A stretch of DNA of 64,000 bases from Pteria penguin (GCA_035048485.1 CM068582.1:38250596-38314595); one strand, 5' to 3'; positions 26,453-38,808 are shown, counted from the stretch's first letter. Translations and numbers: made by a program. Notes: generated by a model from the sequence alone, not told the origin.

Positions 26453-27353
26453 CGGCAGCCTGAATCAGTCCTCCGTTGATGAACTACCGAAACGTCAGCC
26501 TAAATCAGTCATCAGATGTTGAACTACCGAACTGTCAGCCTGAATCAGTCCTCAGATGATAACCGGCAGGCTGAAACAGTCCTCAGATGATGAAATACTG
26601 AACCGTCAGCCTGAATCAGTTGTCAGATGATGAACTACCGAACCTACAGCCTAAATCGGTCCTCAGATGATGAACTACCCAACCGTCAGCCTGAATCAGT
26701 CCTCAGATGATGAACTACCGAACCGGCAGCCTGAATCAATCCTCAGATGATGAACTACCGAAACGGTAGTCTGAATCGGTCCTCAGATGATGAACTATTG
26801 AACCGTCGGCCTAAATCAGTCCTCAAATGATGGAATACCGAACCGTCAGCCAGAATCAGTTGTCAGATGATGAACTATCGAAACGTCAGCCTGAATCAGT
26901 CCTCCGATGATGAACTACCGAACCGGCAGCCTGAATCAGTCCTCAGATGATGAACTACTGAACCGGCAGCCTGAATCAGTCCTCAGATGATAAACTACCG
27001 AACCGGCAGTCTGAATCAATCCTCAGTTGATGAACTACCGAAACGACAGTCTGAATCAATCCTCAGATGATGAACTACTGAACCGTCAGCCTAAATCAGT
27101 CCTCAGATGATGAACTACCGCATTGTCAGTCTAAATCAGTCCTCAGATGATTAATTACTGAACCGTCACTCTGAATCAGTCGTCAGATGAGAAACTACTG
27201 ATTCGTCAGTCTAAATCAGTTCTCAGATAATGAACTGAATCATTCTTTAGATGATGGACTACCGAACTGTAAGCTGAATCACTTTGATGAACTACCGAAT
27301 CGTCAGGCTGAATCAGTCCTAAGATGATGAACGGCTGAATCGTCAGTTTAAAT
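26453..27353. repeat. 40-bp satellite array, ~22 copies
   Basis: Head-to-tail 40-bp units built on CAGCCTGAATCAGTCCTCAG followed by ATGATGAACTACCGAACCGG. The period is exactly 40 over most of the block, with scattered substitutions and a few short or rearranged units near both ends. The array has no long frame. A MITE interrupts its right end, and about 18 bp of array sequence resumes after it. Confidence 0.97.
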
Positions 27354-27519
27354 CCAGTGGCGGATTTAGAAGGGGGACCCGGGGCCTGCCCCCCCCCCCC
27401 CACCTTTTGGCCACATATTTACTAGTAAAAATCCAGAATTTGCACCAAAAGTGGCTGAGAAGTTTAGCTAATACACATGTGCCCCCCCCCCTTTTCGGAA
27501 ATCCTGGATCCGCCACTGG
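27354..27519. mobile_element. MITE inserted in the 40-bp satellite
   Basis: A 166-bp element with near-perfect inverted ends (CCAGTGGCGGAT at left, ATCCGCCACTGG at right). AAT flanks it on both sides (27351-27353 and 27520-27522), and the flanks rejoin to restore a normal satellite unit. C-runs lie near both ends, and the interior includes TTTACTAGTAAA. The same family occurs at 43595-43735. Confidence 0.85.
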
Positions 27520-28083
27520 AATCAGTCCTCAGATTTTCTGTCCAGTGCTATGAGTTATTACATACCACTAGGTCTCCCCGATTACAAACCTAATAGAATA
27601 TCCTATAAAATGCTACATAAAATTCAGCATGAAAACGTTGCATAAACGATAGCTTATAGTGTCGTTAGTTGATAAAAGAAAGCTTGATATTGTTAGTTAG
27701 AATGACTGCCCTATCTACAATAGATACATATGTTTTGCAAAAATCTACATTCGCTGTTTTATAATGTTTATGATATCTAGTATCCAATCTTCTATCATTT
27801 CAAATAATCAATTTTAAAAATCATTGCTTCCTTTTTTTTTCTCCTTGCAATTGACTTTTAAAATATATATTTGTCCGGGTTGAAATTGTCATTCAAATGT
27901 CAAAATTTTATGAACGATAACTCTTACATCCGGACAAATCGAGGACAAGTCTAATAATTATCCGACCGTATACCTACTCGTGTGTACTGACATGTAGACG
28001 AGTATCGTACAGGCTCGGATACACGGACCTGAAGAAGAGCCTGAGCAGGTGCTAATTTAGCCTTTATCTGAAGAAAACAAACT

Positions 28084-28350
28084 GTGTTTGTGAAACACTG
28101 CCCCCGGCGGCGCCGAAGTCCAAAAAGTCATTTTTAGCGTTAGGGTCGTGGTCAAGGTCAAAAGGTCATCGACCTAGGCGTCATTTTAAAGGGCTTCATT
28201 AGTTAATTACGCATGTCAAATATGAAGTCTCTATCTCTCATCTCAAATCTATAGCCAATGTTAAAGTTGACAAGAGACAGATAAACAAACAAATCAACAG
28301 ACAGGATAAAAACAATATGCCCCTGATCTATCGATCCAGGCGCATAAAAA
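28084..28350 (+). repeat. Interspersed repeat with AGGTCA motifs (copy 1)
   Basis: Dispersed repeat beginning TTTGTGAAACACTGCCCCCGG and ending near ATGCCCCTGATCTATCGATC. It contains AAGGTCAAAAGGTCATCGAC, i.e. two AGGTCA half-sites spaced by two bases. Related copies lie at 45036-45262 and 53341-53750. No coding frame or transposon ends were identified. Confidence 0.8.
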
Positions 28351-28639
28351 TAGGAAAAACAAGTGTGGCACATGACTTGCCCGGAGACATATTGTGGAAA
28401 GAATATGACCCAGATGATGTTGGAAAAAATCTTTGTACGCAGCAATTAAAAAAACACAAAATTACACGAAACATCAGTCGTCACGCCAACGAAATGAATA
28501 CGCTGCGGTAATGCTAATCATCCACAAGAAACGTCAAATACGCATACATCGTGTGCGTCACAGATTTTACATTTAGACAAAAATACACCACTGACGTGGT
28601 TAACCACGGAACGATACAATAGAAACATTACTAAAAGAC

Positions 28640-30725
28640 GAACGGACATACGGACTTGAAGATGAATTTACTACGGACTCGGCATATTGACTTAAAGGAT
28701 GGTAGTGAACGCAGCACATTATTATGTAGCTCACTACAGACTCGGACGACATACTGACCTGAGGACGAGTCCACTACGGACTGAGGATGGTAGTGGACGC
28801 GGCACATCGACCTGAGAATGAGTCCACTACAGACTCGAACTTACTGACCTGAGGACGAGTTCAATATGGACTGAGGATGGTAGTGGACGCGGCACATTGA
28901 CCTGAGGATGAACCCACTACAAACTCGGTTATGCTGAACTGAAGTCGAGCCCACTAGTGACTGAGGATGGCTTTGGACGCGGCATATTGACATTGCGGAT
29001 GAGCCCACTGCTGGTTCGCATATGCTAACCTGAGGACGAGTCCACTGCGGACTGAGAATGGAAGTAGACCCGGCACATTGACCTGAGGATGAGCCCACTA
29101 CAGACTCGGACATACTTACCTTAGGACGAGTTCACTACTAACGGAGTAGTTGACGCGGTGCATTGACCTGAGGATGAGCCCATTACAAACTCGGACATAC
29201 TGACCTTAGGACGAGTCCACTACGAACGGAGTAGTTGACGCGACACATTCACCTGAGGATGAGCCCACTACAAACTCGGACATACTGACCTGAGGATGAG
29301 TTCACTACGGACTGATAATGTTTGTGGAAGAGGCACATTGACCTGAGAATGAGTCCACTACAAACTCAAACATACTGACCTGAGAACGAGTCCACTATGG
29401 ACTAAGATTGGTAGTGGACGCGGCATATTGGCCTGAGGATGAGCCCACTACAAACTCGGACATACTGACCTGAGGACGAGTTTACTATGGAGTAAGGATG
29501 GTTGTGGACGCGACACATTGACCTGAGGATGAGCCCACTACAAACTCGGACATACTGACCTGAGGATGACTTCACTACGGACTGATAATGTTTGTGGAAG
29601 AGGCACATTGACCTGAGAATGAGTCCACTACAAACTCGAACATACTGACCTGAGAACGAGTCCGCTATGGACTAAGAATGGTAGTGGACGCGGCATATTG
29701 ACCTGAGGATGAGCCCACTACAAACTTGGACATACTGACCTGAGGACGAGTTTACTACGGACTGAGGATGGTTGTGGACGCGGCACATTGACCTGAGGAT
29801 GAGCCCACTACAAACTCGGACATACTGACCTTAGGCCGAGTCCACTACGAACTGAGGATGGTAGTTGATGCGGCACATTGACCTGAGGATGAGCCCACTA
29901 TAAACTCGGACATACTGACCTGAGGATGAGTTCATTACGGACTGATAATGTTTGTGGAAGAGGCACACTGACATGAGAATGAGTCCACTACAAACTCGGA
30001 CATACTGATTTGAGGACGAGTCCACTACAGACTGAGGATAGTAGTGGACGCGCCATATTGACCTGAGGATAAGCCTATTGCAGACTCGGATACATTGACC
30101 TGAGGATGAGCCCACTACAAACTCGGACATACTGACCTGAGGATGAGTTCACTACGGACTGATAATGTTTGTGGAAGAGGCACGTTGACCTGAGAATGAG
30201 TCCAATACAAACTCGATATACTGACCTGATGACGAGTTAACTACGGACTGAGGATAGTTGTAGACGCGGCACACTGACCTGAAGATGAGCCCACTACAAA
30301 CTCGGACATACTGACCTGAGGACGAGTTTACTACAGAGTGAGGATGGTTGTGGACGCGACACATTGACCTGAGGATGAGCCCACTACAAACTCGGACATA
30401 CTGACCTTAGGCCGAGTCCATTACGAACTGAGGATGGTAGTTGATGCGGCACATTGACCTGAGGATGAGCCCACTACAAACTCTGACATACTGACCTGAG
30501 GATAAGTTTATTACGGACTGATAATGTTTGTGGAAGAGGCACATTGACCTGAGAATGAGTCCACTACAAACTCAGACATACTGATTTGAGGACGAGTCCA
30601 CTACGGACTGAGGATGGTAGTGGACGCGCCATATGGATAAGCCCATTGCAGATTCGGATACACTGACCTGAGGACGAGTTCACTATGGATCCTACATATT
30701 GAGCTCACAATGGTAGTGGATGCGG
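28640..30725. repeat. 90-bp satellite array, ~23 copies
   Basis: Period 90, e.g. ACCTGAGGATGAGCCCACTA at 29701 and again at 29791. Each unit has two related halves, one with CCTGAGGATGAGCCCACTAC and one with CCTGAGGACGAGTCCACTAC. The second half carries a dyad, GTCCACTAC, 12 bases, GTAGTGGAC. Because 90 is a multiple of three, some units string into minus-strand open frames of 70-100 codons. These are repeat artefacts, not genes. A diverged fragment may exist at ~27990-28050. Confidence 0.96.
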
Positions 30726-30780
30726 CATATTGATCAGAGGAAAAGCCCAAATAGACACGCAGAATGGAATAAATCTATTA

Positions 30781-31115
30781 CTGTCTTCGATATTATGTTG
30801 TTTTTCGACATTAATGGTCAATTGAACACCTCATTCTACGACAAACGTGACGATTTCAATTTCGCTATCACAAACTTTCCTTTCATAAGTAGCAACATTC
30901 CATCATCGCCCGCATACGGCGTATTCATATCTTAGTTAATACGTTATTCCAGAGCATGTTCAAATTTCAATGACTTTGTTCTGAGGGCTAGGCGACTTTC
31001 AGATAAGCTACTCAACCAGGGTTATATATGTGCTAGACTAGTAACGTCACTGAGGAAGTTCTATGGTCGTTTTGAGACTCTTATTACTCCATATCTCGTT
31101 ATCCAGACTTTTAAA
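30781..31115 (+). pseudogene. Second Penelope-like RT fragment
   Basis: The C-terminal part of the same RT family as at 1.6-3.1 kb. It carries DKRDDFNFAITNFPF, then SSNIPSSPAYGVFIS followed by an in-frame stop, then LIRYSRAC and LRKFYGRF blocks. The catalytic YIDD region is missing. The fragment starts within ~60 bp of the end of the 90-bp array. It is truncated and inactive. Confidence 0.75.
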
Positions 31116-31229
31116 TAATATTCTGGACTGAGACCGATTCCGATCATTTTACACAGATTTGACCCCTTCTATACTAGAAGGTTACCTACTTTGACTTCTC
31201 CATATATAAATTTATATGGAATTTATACG

Positions 31230-31340
31230 ATTTGACTCTTTCTACTGGGTACTGGGTAGAATGTGATTGGTGTTGCTAGCAAGCAGGAGATGCTCTCCCC
31301 GGGCACCTGATCTCACTCCATCATAGGGGTTCACATATGC
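31230..31340 (+). mobile_element. 3' end of the second Penelope-like copy
   Basis: The stretch with AGCAGGAGATGCTCTCCCC and GGCACCTGATCTC resembles 3290-3335 behind the first RT relic, supporting a shared element tail. Confidence 0.5.
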
Positions 31341-31597
31341 TCTTCAAGTAGACATATTTTGTTATTTTCCACTTGTTTTTCATTTTCATTGATTTTGTGT
31401 GTCTTCTGGTTTCATGATTTTCAGACTTTTGGTTTGGATTTATCCATCAACATTACATTCGTTTCCCGAGGACTTGATTAATAAAAGAGCCACTAACATT
31501 AGGCTCCTACCAGGGACCTTGTTGGTCGAGTCGGGTATAACGAGCTATTACTGGTACTCGCGATTGACCGCTTCATATAGATCATATACATGTAGTT

Positions 31598-31874
31598 TAA
31601 GCCGGAGTGGCTTAGTGGTATCCCGTGGGACTCCTGATCGGGAGGCCGGGGTTCGAGTCCCGCTCTGGTCATGCCGGTGTCATGTCTTTCGGATGAGACA
31701 GTAAAAACCGAGGCCCCGTGTCGTGGCATGCATGGCACGTTAAAGATCCCTCACTGCTTCGGGTAAGTCCGTTGCAAAGGTCAAAATTTGTATGCCCCGC
31801 ATCAGGCAAATGCCGTCACCATATACGTGAAATATTCGTGGTGTGACGTAAAACAAAAATCAATCAATCAATCA
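31598..31874 (+). mobile_element. tRNA-derived SINE, full length, with perfect 14-bp TSD
   Basis: The tRNA-like head has an A-box (TGGCTTAGTGGT) and a B-box (GGTTCGAGTCC). A unique body follows (TCTTTCGGATGAGACAGTAA, GATCCCTCACTGCTTCGGG, CCATATACGTGAAATATTCG). It ends GACGTAAAACAAAAATCAAT plus a TCAA-repeat tail. ATATACATGTAGTT flanks both sides (31584-31597 and 31875-31888). It is a non-autonomous retroposon transcribed by RNA polymerase III and mobilised by a LINE. It is not a functional tRNA gene. Confidence 0.93.
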
Positions 31875-31899
31875 ATATACATGTAGTTATCAATGTGAC

Positions 31900-33370
31900 G
31901 AAAAAATATGAAGGACTTACATACATTATATGAATCAGGGTTAGTATGCAGATTATTTTTTATTTATTTAATTTATTTATTTTTAGTTTCTTTTCTATAA
32001 TATTGCATGTAGATCTAACTATTTAAATATATATAATTTGCTTATATCTAATATCGATTACAATGTATTGCGAACTGAGACTGGGTTAAGTTCATCAGAC
32101 TTCAGGGCTGGTTAATACTGCGTATCAGTTATACAATGAAAATTGTCCGAGTCCGGGTTTTGAATCCGTCTGTACACCGTTTTAAAGAAAGCCTTGTCTT
32201 GCGACGGCAGAGCACCTGTGATACAACTATATATCTCAAACAAATTGAGCGAGTAGAAGTAACTCCAGATATTGGATTTCTCTATAGATGACAACTTTAT
32301 ACTTCTCTATTTACAAGCATCGTTACAGTTTATTTGCCTTTACAATTTCGGTATGTCACCTCATCATTGTGTTTAGATTTATTAACAAATATCTATAAAA
32401 GTACCGAATGCATGACTCATATCGCCCTCGGAATTCATAATTGAAAAATGAAATTGCTATGTCATTTTTTGAAGTACGCTGTAATCATTTACCCACATGA
32501 TTGAACGTAGAGGATTTTTAATGCCGACGTGTACAAGACGTAGGTTAATGCTAAATATACTTCAAAGCGAAACAATGACACACGTCATGATGTACATTAC
32601 CGTTCTCCGTAGCAGTATTTTGGTACGTGTTTACTTCATAGAGAGGTATCAAATTCCGTTTACCCAAGTAGCAGACAGAAACATAGTGGGTCATACGGGT
32701 AACTGGTGGCTTTAGGTGGGAACGGAGTTCCAAACTCGTTTTCCCGTTTTAAAACAACACCCATGCCATGTATCTAATAACCATATTTCATAGCAGCGTA
32801 ATCATGGAGCGTATTATACGTAATTTTAATATGAATTTTATCACTCTTTTGTAAATACCAAAGACATTACAAGAATCGCGTTCCTTAATTATTACATACT
32901 ACCCTTCTTATTGCTCACCCAAAGCCATGTGATGTATTTCTAAACTGGAATTTTTATTATAAATGTGTATCATGAGTAGTGTCAGTGCGTAGCTAAATTT
33001 CAGTAATGTTCAATAAATGTCTAAATACACCTAATGTTTGCTCCTGACGCTTGAAACATTTCCTTTAAGAACGCTAAAGGTGTAAACGATTTTACTTAAC
33101 GAATTTTATAATCAAAGAAATCTTTTTTTCTGTAAATAAAAAATTCATAAGACAAAATTTTGGCAACATTACTTTCAGCTATTCAATTACACATTCATAT
33201 TATGTACTATACATTGGAACTATGTAAAAACGCAACGCCATCCGCCAATGGTTTACATGATTTAAATAGCAAATATCTATCCGTCGAGGTGACGGTTCAC
33301 CATATTTAAAGATATTAGGTCTGGCGTGATATTTTGGGTTAACACTTTCCTCAAGTATATTTAATATCAA
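31900..33370. other. No gene seen
   Basis: AT-rich sequence without recognised coding or repeat structure. Confidence 0.4.
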
Positions 33371-33379
33371 TATTACTAC

Positions 33380-33480
33380 ATTTTGAAATATAGTGATTCG
33401 TTTACATCACACAGGATACATTTTCGTTCACATCTTAGAATATTGTACCATCTACCAGTTTCCATTGGTAATTTAATATT
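33380..33480 (-). pseudogene. Short LINE ORF2 C-terminal fragment
   Basis: The minus strand reads KLPMETGRWYNIL then CERKCILCD. This is the same ETGRW...ERKCxLC signature found at 34110-34215. It is a ~100-bp scrap of a second copy of the LINE family and is not functional. Confidence 0.6.
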
Positions 33481-33689
33481 ACAGCACCTATATTTACACA
33501 ATAACTTCGCTTTTTTAATTGTAAGAGTTGAAATGTAATTTTCTAAAGTCAATTTTGCTTTGAAAATTCTGTAGTTGAGTGTGTTCGGTGATTAATAAAC
33601 ATCGTTATGCCATTTCTGTGATCATACAATGTTTTATTCACAGTAAATATTTCGTAACCCCTTTCAAACACTCTTGAATGTAAGAGCCA

Positions 33690-35260
33690 ACAGAACAGAA
33701 CGGAACTTTATTTACACTCGTGATCATTCAAGATATGACGAGGTATATACGATGACTATAAATATAATATAAACATATGCGTTAACCATACGTACAAATA
33801 TCAAATATGGTGAGATAGTTATAATGATATAAATCGTGATAATATCAGGCAAACAATAATGTATATAATAATATATGATAATATTAGTCAGGCAATAATG
33901 TATGCATATAACAAAGGATTGATGGATAATACATACGGATTTAGGAAAACTGATTCATTGTAATTTTCATAAATATGCACACTTTTTAAAGTTTATTTTT
34001 TGTGGCGCAAGATAGAAGTTCATTAAATTTGATCATTTTATGTCTTGTGTAATAATAATTATCATATATGCAACGTGATATATACAACGTTTAGCGGAGA
34101 AAAAAGGACATTCTAATCAATAATGCTATTCGTCGCCGAAAGAGTTTAGATTACATAAATTACATTTCCTTTCTGATCTGGCAATAGATTACCATCTACC
34201 AGTTTCTATTGGCAGTCTGTGGTTGGGAGTTCGAAATTTAGCAAAAATAATACGATTTTGTTTGGAAAGTATAAATAAGTATTTTTCAAGATGTATTGAA
34301 TCCTTGTAGCTTCTGTATAAAACACACTTTGATGATTCACTGATCTGTGATACCCATGACTGTTTATCATGATCAGACAATCTAAGTTTCACAGCATTGT
34401 TAAACCATTTAACATAATATACATTATGTGACTGCCAAATGTATGGCAGACCAAGTTCGTTCAATATCGATTCAACTTTTTTGATCCACTTATGTTCAAT
34501 AGTCATGGTATCGTCATTAAGTAATATATAACAAGCATATAAGCCGGTGTGGCCTAGTGGATAAGGTGCTCTGTTCGTAATCGTGAGGTCCCGGGTTCAA
34601 CTACCGCCCTAGGCACACTGGTGTTCTGTCTTTCGGATGAGACAGTAAAAACCGAGGTCCCGTGTCACGGTAGGCGTGGCACGTAAAAGATCCCTCACTG
34701 CTTCGGATGGGTCCGTTGCAAAGGTCTAAATTTCTATGCAATGCATCAGGCAGGTGCCGTCGCCATATACGTGAAACAATCATGGAGTGACGTAAACAAT
34801 AATCTATCAATATCTAACATGCATGAAAGTTTACCTGATTTGCCATAAATAAGTTTGGCTCAAAAACTTAAAATTCTTTGTTTAACCGTGTAAATTAAAG
34901 GCTGAACACCGGTTTCCCTATATAACATACAGTGTGGAGTACTTTTTTAACCATTAACACAAATCTCAAAAATTCACATTGAACATTTTCTAAAACCTTT
35001 ATATTACTAAATCCTCAGATTTCACAACCGTATGATAGAATGGGAAAAATAAATTGATAAAAAGGCTTAATTTGACATTCTATTGATAGGTCAATGTTAA
35101 CAATTCTGGAATAAAGAAGATATAATGCCTTTTTCGCTTGTTCTGATATTGTAGACAAAGCTGATTCAGAATTCCCCGTATTCTTGAATATAACGTCAAG
35201 ATATTTATAAGAGTCAACTATATCAACCAAACACAAGAATGTCCACATTCATCAAGAATA
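33690..35260 (-). pseudogene. 5'-truncated LINE (non-LTR) fragment, split by a SINE
   Basis: Minus-strand remnants of a non-LTR RT. In order they are YKYLDVIFKNTG...EQAKKALYLL and ILSYGCEI (35015-35248), then GFSNIKVLENVQCEFLRF (~34930-35010). After the SINE come KWIKKVESILNELGLPYIW and FRTPNHRLPIETGRW (34189-34506), then ERKCNLC (~34130-34165). These are the RT thumb/linker and C-terminal zinc-knuckle regions. The sequence at 33690-33720, read on the minus strand (GTAAATAAAGTTCCGTTCTG), looks like its 3' end. The polymerase core is missing and stops interrupt the frames. At ~35220-35270 the segments appear rearranged. The clade was not assigned. Confidence 0.75.
34540..34806 (+). mobile_element. 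SINE nested in the LINE
   Basis: Same family as at 31598, with head (GTGGCCTAGTGG...GGGTTCAACTACC), body (TCTTTCGGATGAGACAGTAA, CCATATACGTGAAACAATCA) and a degenerate TCAA-type tail. Imperfect flanks TAACAAGCAT and TAACATGCAT may be the duplication. It is inserted between LINE segments that are contiguous in other members of that signature. Confidence 0.88.
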
Positions 35261-35289
35261 GTTTTAATACTCTCGTTGCGTGTGCATAG

Positions 35290-36610
35290 GCAATGTTGAA
35301 TAATATTTATGACAATACCGAAAACCTGTGACACAAACCACAATACTAAATCCCCACATTAACATTAACAAAGATAGTGAAAAGTAATGTCATTCTTGAT
35401 GAACGACAGCTGCAGTACTCGCAAACCCATAACTGGCGCTCGCTTGGATGCCCAGCTTGATAAAATTACCGATAAGAGCTGTGGAATTCGCAGAAAGTTA
35501 GATCATAATAGAAAAAATCATAAATTATAATAATTATAATAATTTTTAATGATTATTATTATTAATATTATTATTTTGTTTTATTTATTTATTTTTTTTT
35601 TAATTTACGATTTGTGAAGATAGCGCGAAACTTAATTCGGAAATTCCACGTTTGCCAGACTGCTGTTCCGTAAATCAATAAAACTGTGAAAGTTGATTTA
35701 TGTTATTATTATTCAGTGTTTGCCTATTCTTATTTAGTTGTGTTTATTGTCCAATTCTTTTTAAGAAAAAATAGATAAAGATTGAAATAGAAAATTAGCA
35801 CCCGCTCCAATTATATATTTTCTATTCAACTTAAATAAATTAAAAGTAAAAATACTATTACTCATTTCAGGAGTTGATTACATCAGGTCAATTTTATTTC
35901 ATTGTATATAATTTGCAGTAATCACAAGACGACAGACAAGCAAACGAGCAAAAATGATCATTAACTTGACCGATTTTACAAAGTAACATGTGCGATCGTC
36001 CATAAAATATTTCAGATATACGTAGTGTGAGAATTGTAGACTTTTCACCTATTGATCTTTATTATTTCTCAAATAAAAAATAATTATATTTATTTGTACT
36101 TTATCAACTTTCACCATATGTAATCTCCGTTCATCTTTTCAAAGTACACATGTTAAAGTCAGATAAACAGTAGAAGATCAAAAGATTTAGTTACTTTTCG
36201 GTAAAGATCAAAAGGCTTCATCTGGAGCTAGGATACAAATAAAGACATATATACGATTTGGATAGAAGCAATTAATGCTCTGTCTTGTGAAGAATGAAGC
36301 ATGATATGATGAGAGCGACATTTAAATCATTTCATAATTGTTCTAGATCTTGAATTAGCTTTCAAACTAAGGAAGTATTATTATTTATTGATTGATTTTG
36401 CGTGTATCTATATTTAGTCATTTCTTCTTTTGCTATGATAAGTATTGTATATATCATTCTATCAGCAATTATCCACTTTTCTTCTTCCATACATGTTGAT
36501 GTATTCAAGTGATTACTTGTACAAATTCAATGAGGTGTATTCCTTAAGATCATACTAATTCATTTTACCTACGTCGGATCTTTAGTTATAATTCGCTATA
36601 TATATCAGAT
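35290..36610. other. No gene seen
   Basis: AT-rich, with a T/A-rich low-complexity tract at ~35530-35610. Confidence 0.4.
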
Positions 36611-36619
36611 AACATGTAA

Positions 36620-36700
36620 GAGTAGGCTTGGTATAATGATCTTGCGTTGGTCTTTCGGTACAGATGATCTATGTTCGAGTCCCATCTTGCTCCACTTTGT
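36620..36700 (+). repeat. tRNA-like sequence (SINE head or tRNA relic)
   Basis: A B-box-like GTTCGAGTCCC near 36674-36684 sits about 50 bp after a weak A-box-like segment (TAGGCTTGGTATAATG). The cloverleaf is not convincing, and no SINE body of the known family follows. Confidence 0.3.
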
Positions 36701-36719
36701 TTAAAAAGTTGATTTTTTC

Positions 36720-38700
36720 CTATTACTATGTTGCGATATTATAGAAAAAAAAAATGGCGACGTAAATGCGAAAAAGTTGCGACGAGTGCGACCCTAAACC
36801 CTTATGAACAAATCAACAAACTAAATAATTGAAATTAAATGTGTCACTTAAAATTACATAGAGAGATAATATTCTTTTGAAATTTAAGTGACCGTGGTGA
36901 GAATATTAACATGTATATGAAAGTAGATTATATAAATCCTATTAGAGTAAAAACTAAACATAATCGATTATTTATCGAAGAAATCAATATTTCACAGTAC
37001 TTAATTTTTTCATAATATATATTATTCACTTGATTTTGAAAAGACTTTGTACCATTACAATTTATGTAACATATATAGATAGGTATGTGTGCCATGTACG
37101 GCCTATGACTAAACCAAAAGAGGAATGAACTACTGTCTGTGCGCAATATTAGTCTATATACAGCCTACTAGTAATTTTAAAGAATATGTTTGTTTCAGGA
37201 CTTCACAACTTCTAAAAAAAATTAATATAAAGAAGGAGGGGCTATATACTTCTTTCTTTCTTGACAAGCTCTTTGAAAGAGAAAAGAGGGTGGTAGCTTA
37301 TGAACTACTTATTTCGTAGTTCCTCATACCAAAAGGGATTTTGCGCCAAACGAAGCCAAAGCAACATGGACCTCGAAACGTACAGGAGAATTGGTTACAA
37401 AATAAAGATTTCTATATTTCTAAATTAATGCTATAATTTTCAAATAATTGTATGCAATGAAAATTCTGTAAAAGGAAGTATTCTTATAATGGTGGAAATT
37501 CTAAGAAAAAAAAGTATGTTTATATAAATTTACTTCATAATAATTATCAATGTATATATAATATAGAAAAGATGTAAATATACTTATAAAATCAGTTAAA
37601 CTTTGAACTTCTCATGTTTATAACAGTTTAACGTGTAAGAAATTTACCAAACAAAATTAAATACGATTTTGTAAACTTATAAAAATTAGTTTTATCAGAA
37701 TTTTGTAATTATTTGTAAGCTACTTGTGATATACATAGGAGAATCTAGAAATTTGATAGGGGTGGGGAGGGGGGTGGGGGGGTGCAGCCTCATATGACTA
37801 ATGTTTTGCAGCATTCGGTCAGGAAAAGGGACTGCAGCCCTAAAAATGATCGAAAATTACCTTCTTGGTCAAATTTTCCAACCATAGGAGGTTGCAACCC
37901 CTACAACCTCGCCTTTAAATCCGTCAATGATATGAATACTCAACAATGTTTGTTTTATCGATACAGTTTTCATATGACAGTTCTTATTCCCACGAACATT
38001 CCTACAGTATAGATCTGTCTGATTTATTCATATGGACAAATAACCATACACCTCCTGGATTTGCTGAATGGTGATTGGTTTTTAATTATTCCTCCTCCAA
38101 GCCTTCAATGCATCCTCATTGCGCGACATGATATGCTAAAACACATGTACGTTTGATAATACATTTGTCTGCCTCCGTAATGTTTGATGTCAGGTTATGT
38201 CGCCCCGCGATAGATATTAGGGCTCAGTTTTTACGTATTAAAGTATTTGATAGGTATTCATAGAGTAATGTTCAATGACTTCATCTCGCAGGCATGCCTG
38301 TGTCAAATTCATCATGATAATAATAACATATATATCATCCCCTAATTTCCTCTGATATGTTTTTATTTTGATTGTGCATTAATGATTGGATCATGCGATT
38401 ATCCTTAAACTAAATGTCATCCTCCTTTTCTCTATTATCAATCATTACTATAATTACTGATGTGTGAGGATCTTATTTATGGCTGCAATATATATATACA
38501 TGTATATATATATATTTTTTTTTTTCATTGTCAAAATTTCTTTTTCATGAATATTTCTTCATTTTGGTATAAATCGTAAATTCTCATACATATAATGCTT
38601 GGAAACACATATCCGTCCGTCTGTTCGCCCTATATTTGCAGTCCTAAAGTTCTTACAATAAAATATTTCATTCATATTTGTTTATCTGAATTGTTTAATT
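36720..38700. other. No gene seen
   Basis: AT-rich DNA. A G-rich patch at ~37760-37782 and short AT runs at ~38490-38515 are the only notable composition changes. Confidence 0.4.
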
Positions 38701-38702
38701 AA

Positions 38703-38808
<106 letters not shown>

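Noticed and set aside
28841..30364. Minus-strand frames of 68-99 codons with a repeated SSSGQYVRVCSGLILRS-like motif
   Set aside because: They follow the 90-bp satellite period (90 is divisible by 3), are broken repeatedly, and have no start or splice context of their own.
28640..30725. Hammerhead ribozyme in the 90-bp satellite
   Set aside because: CTGAGGACGAGTCC...GGAC looks like stem II of a hammerhead, but the required CTGATGA and GAAA core bases are absent.
26453..30725. CRISPR-like array
   Set aside because: Repeats are contiguous satellite units with no unique spacers, in eukaryotic DNA without cas genes.
31598..31670. Functional tRNA gene (also at 34540, 56755, 60470)
   Set aside because: A- and B-boxes are present, but each is the head of a longer SINE with a shared body and TCAA tail.
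31399..31738. Open frames of 79-101 codons on both strands
   Set aside because: They run through the SINE body. The same peptide ([11 protein letters not shown]) recurs at the other SINE copies.
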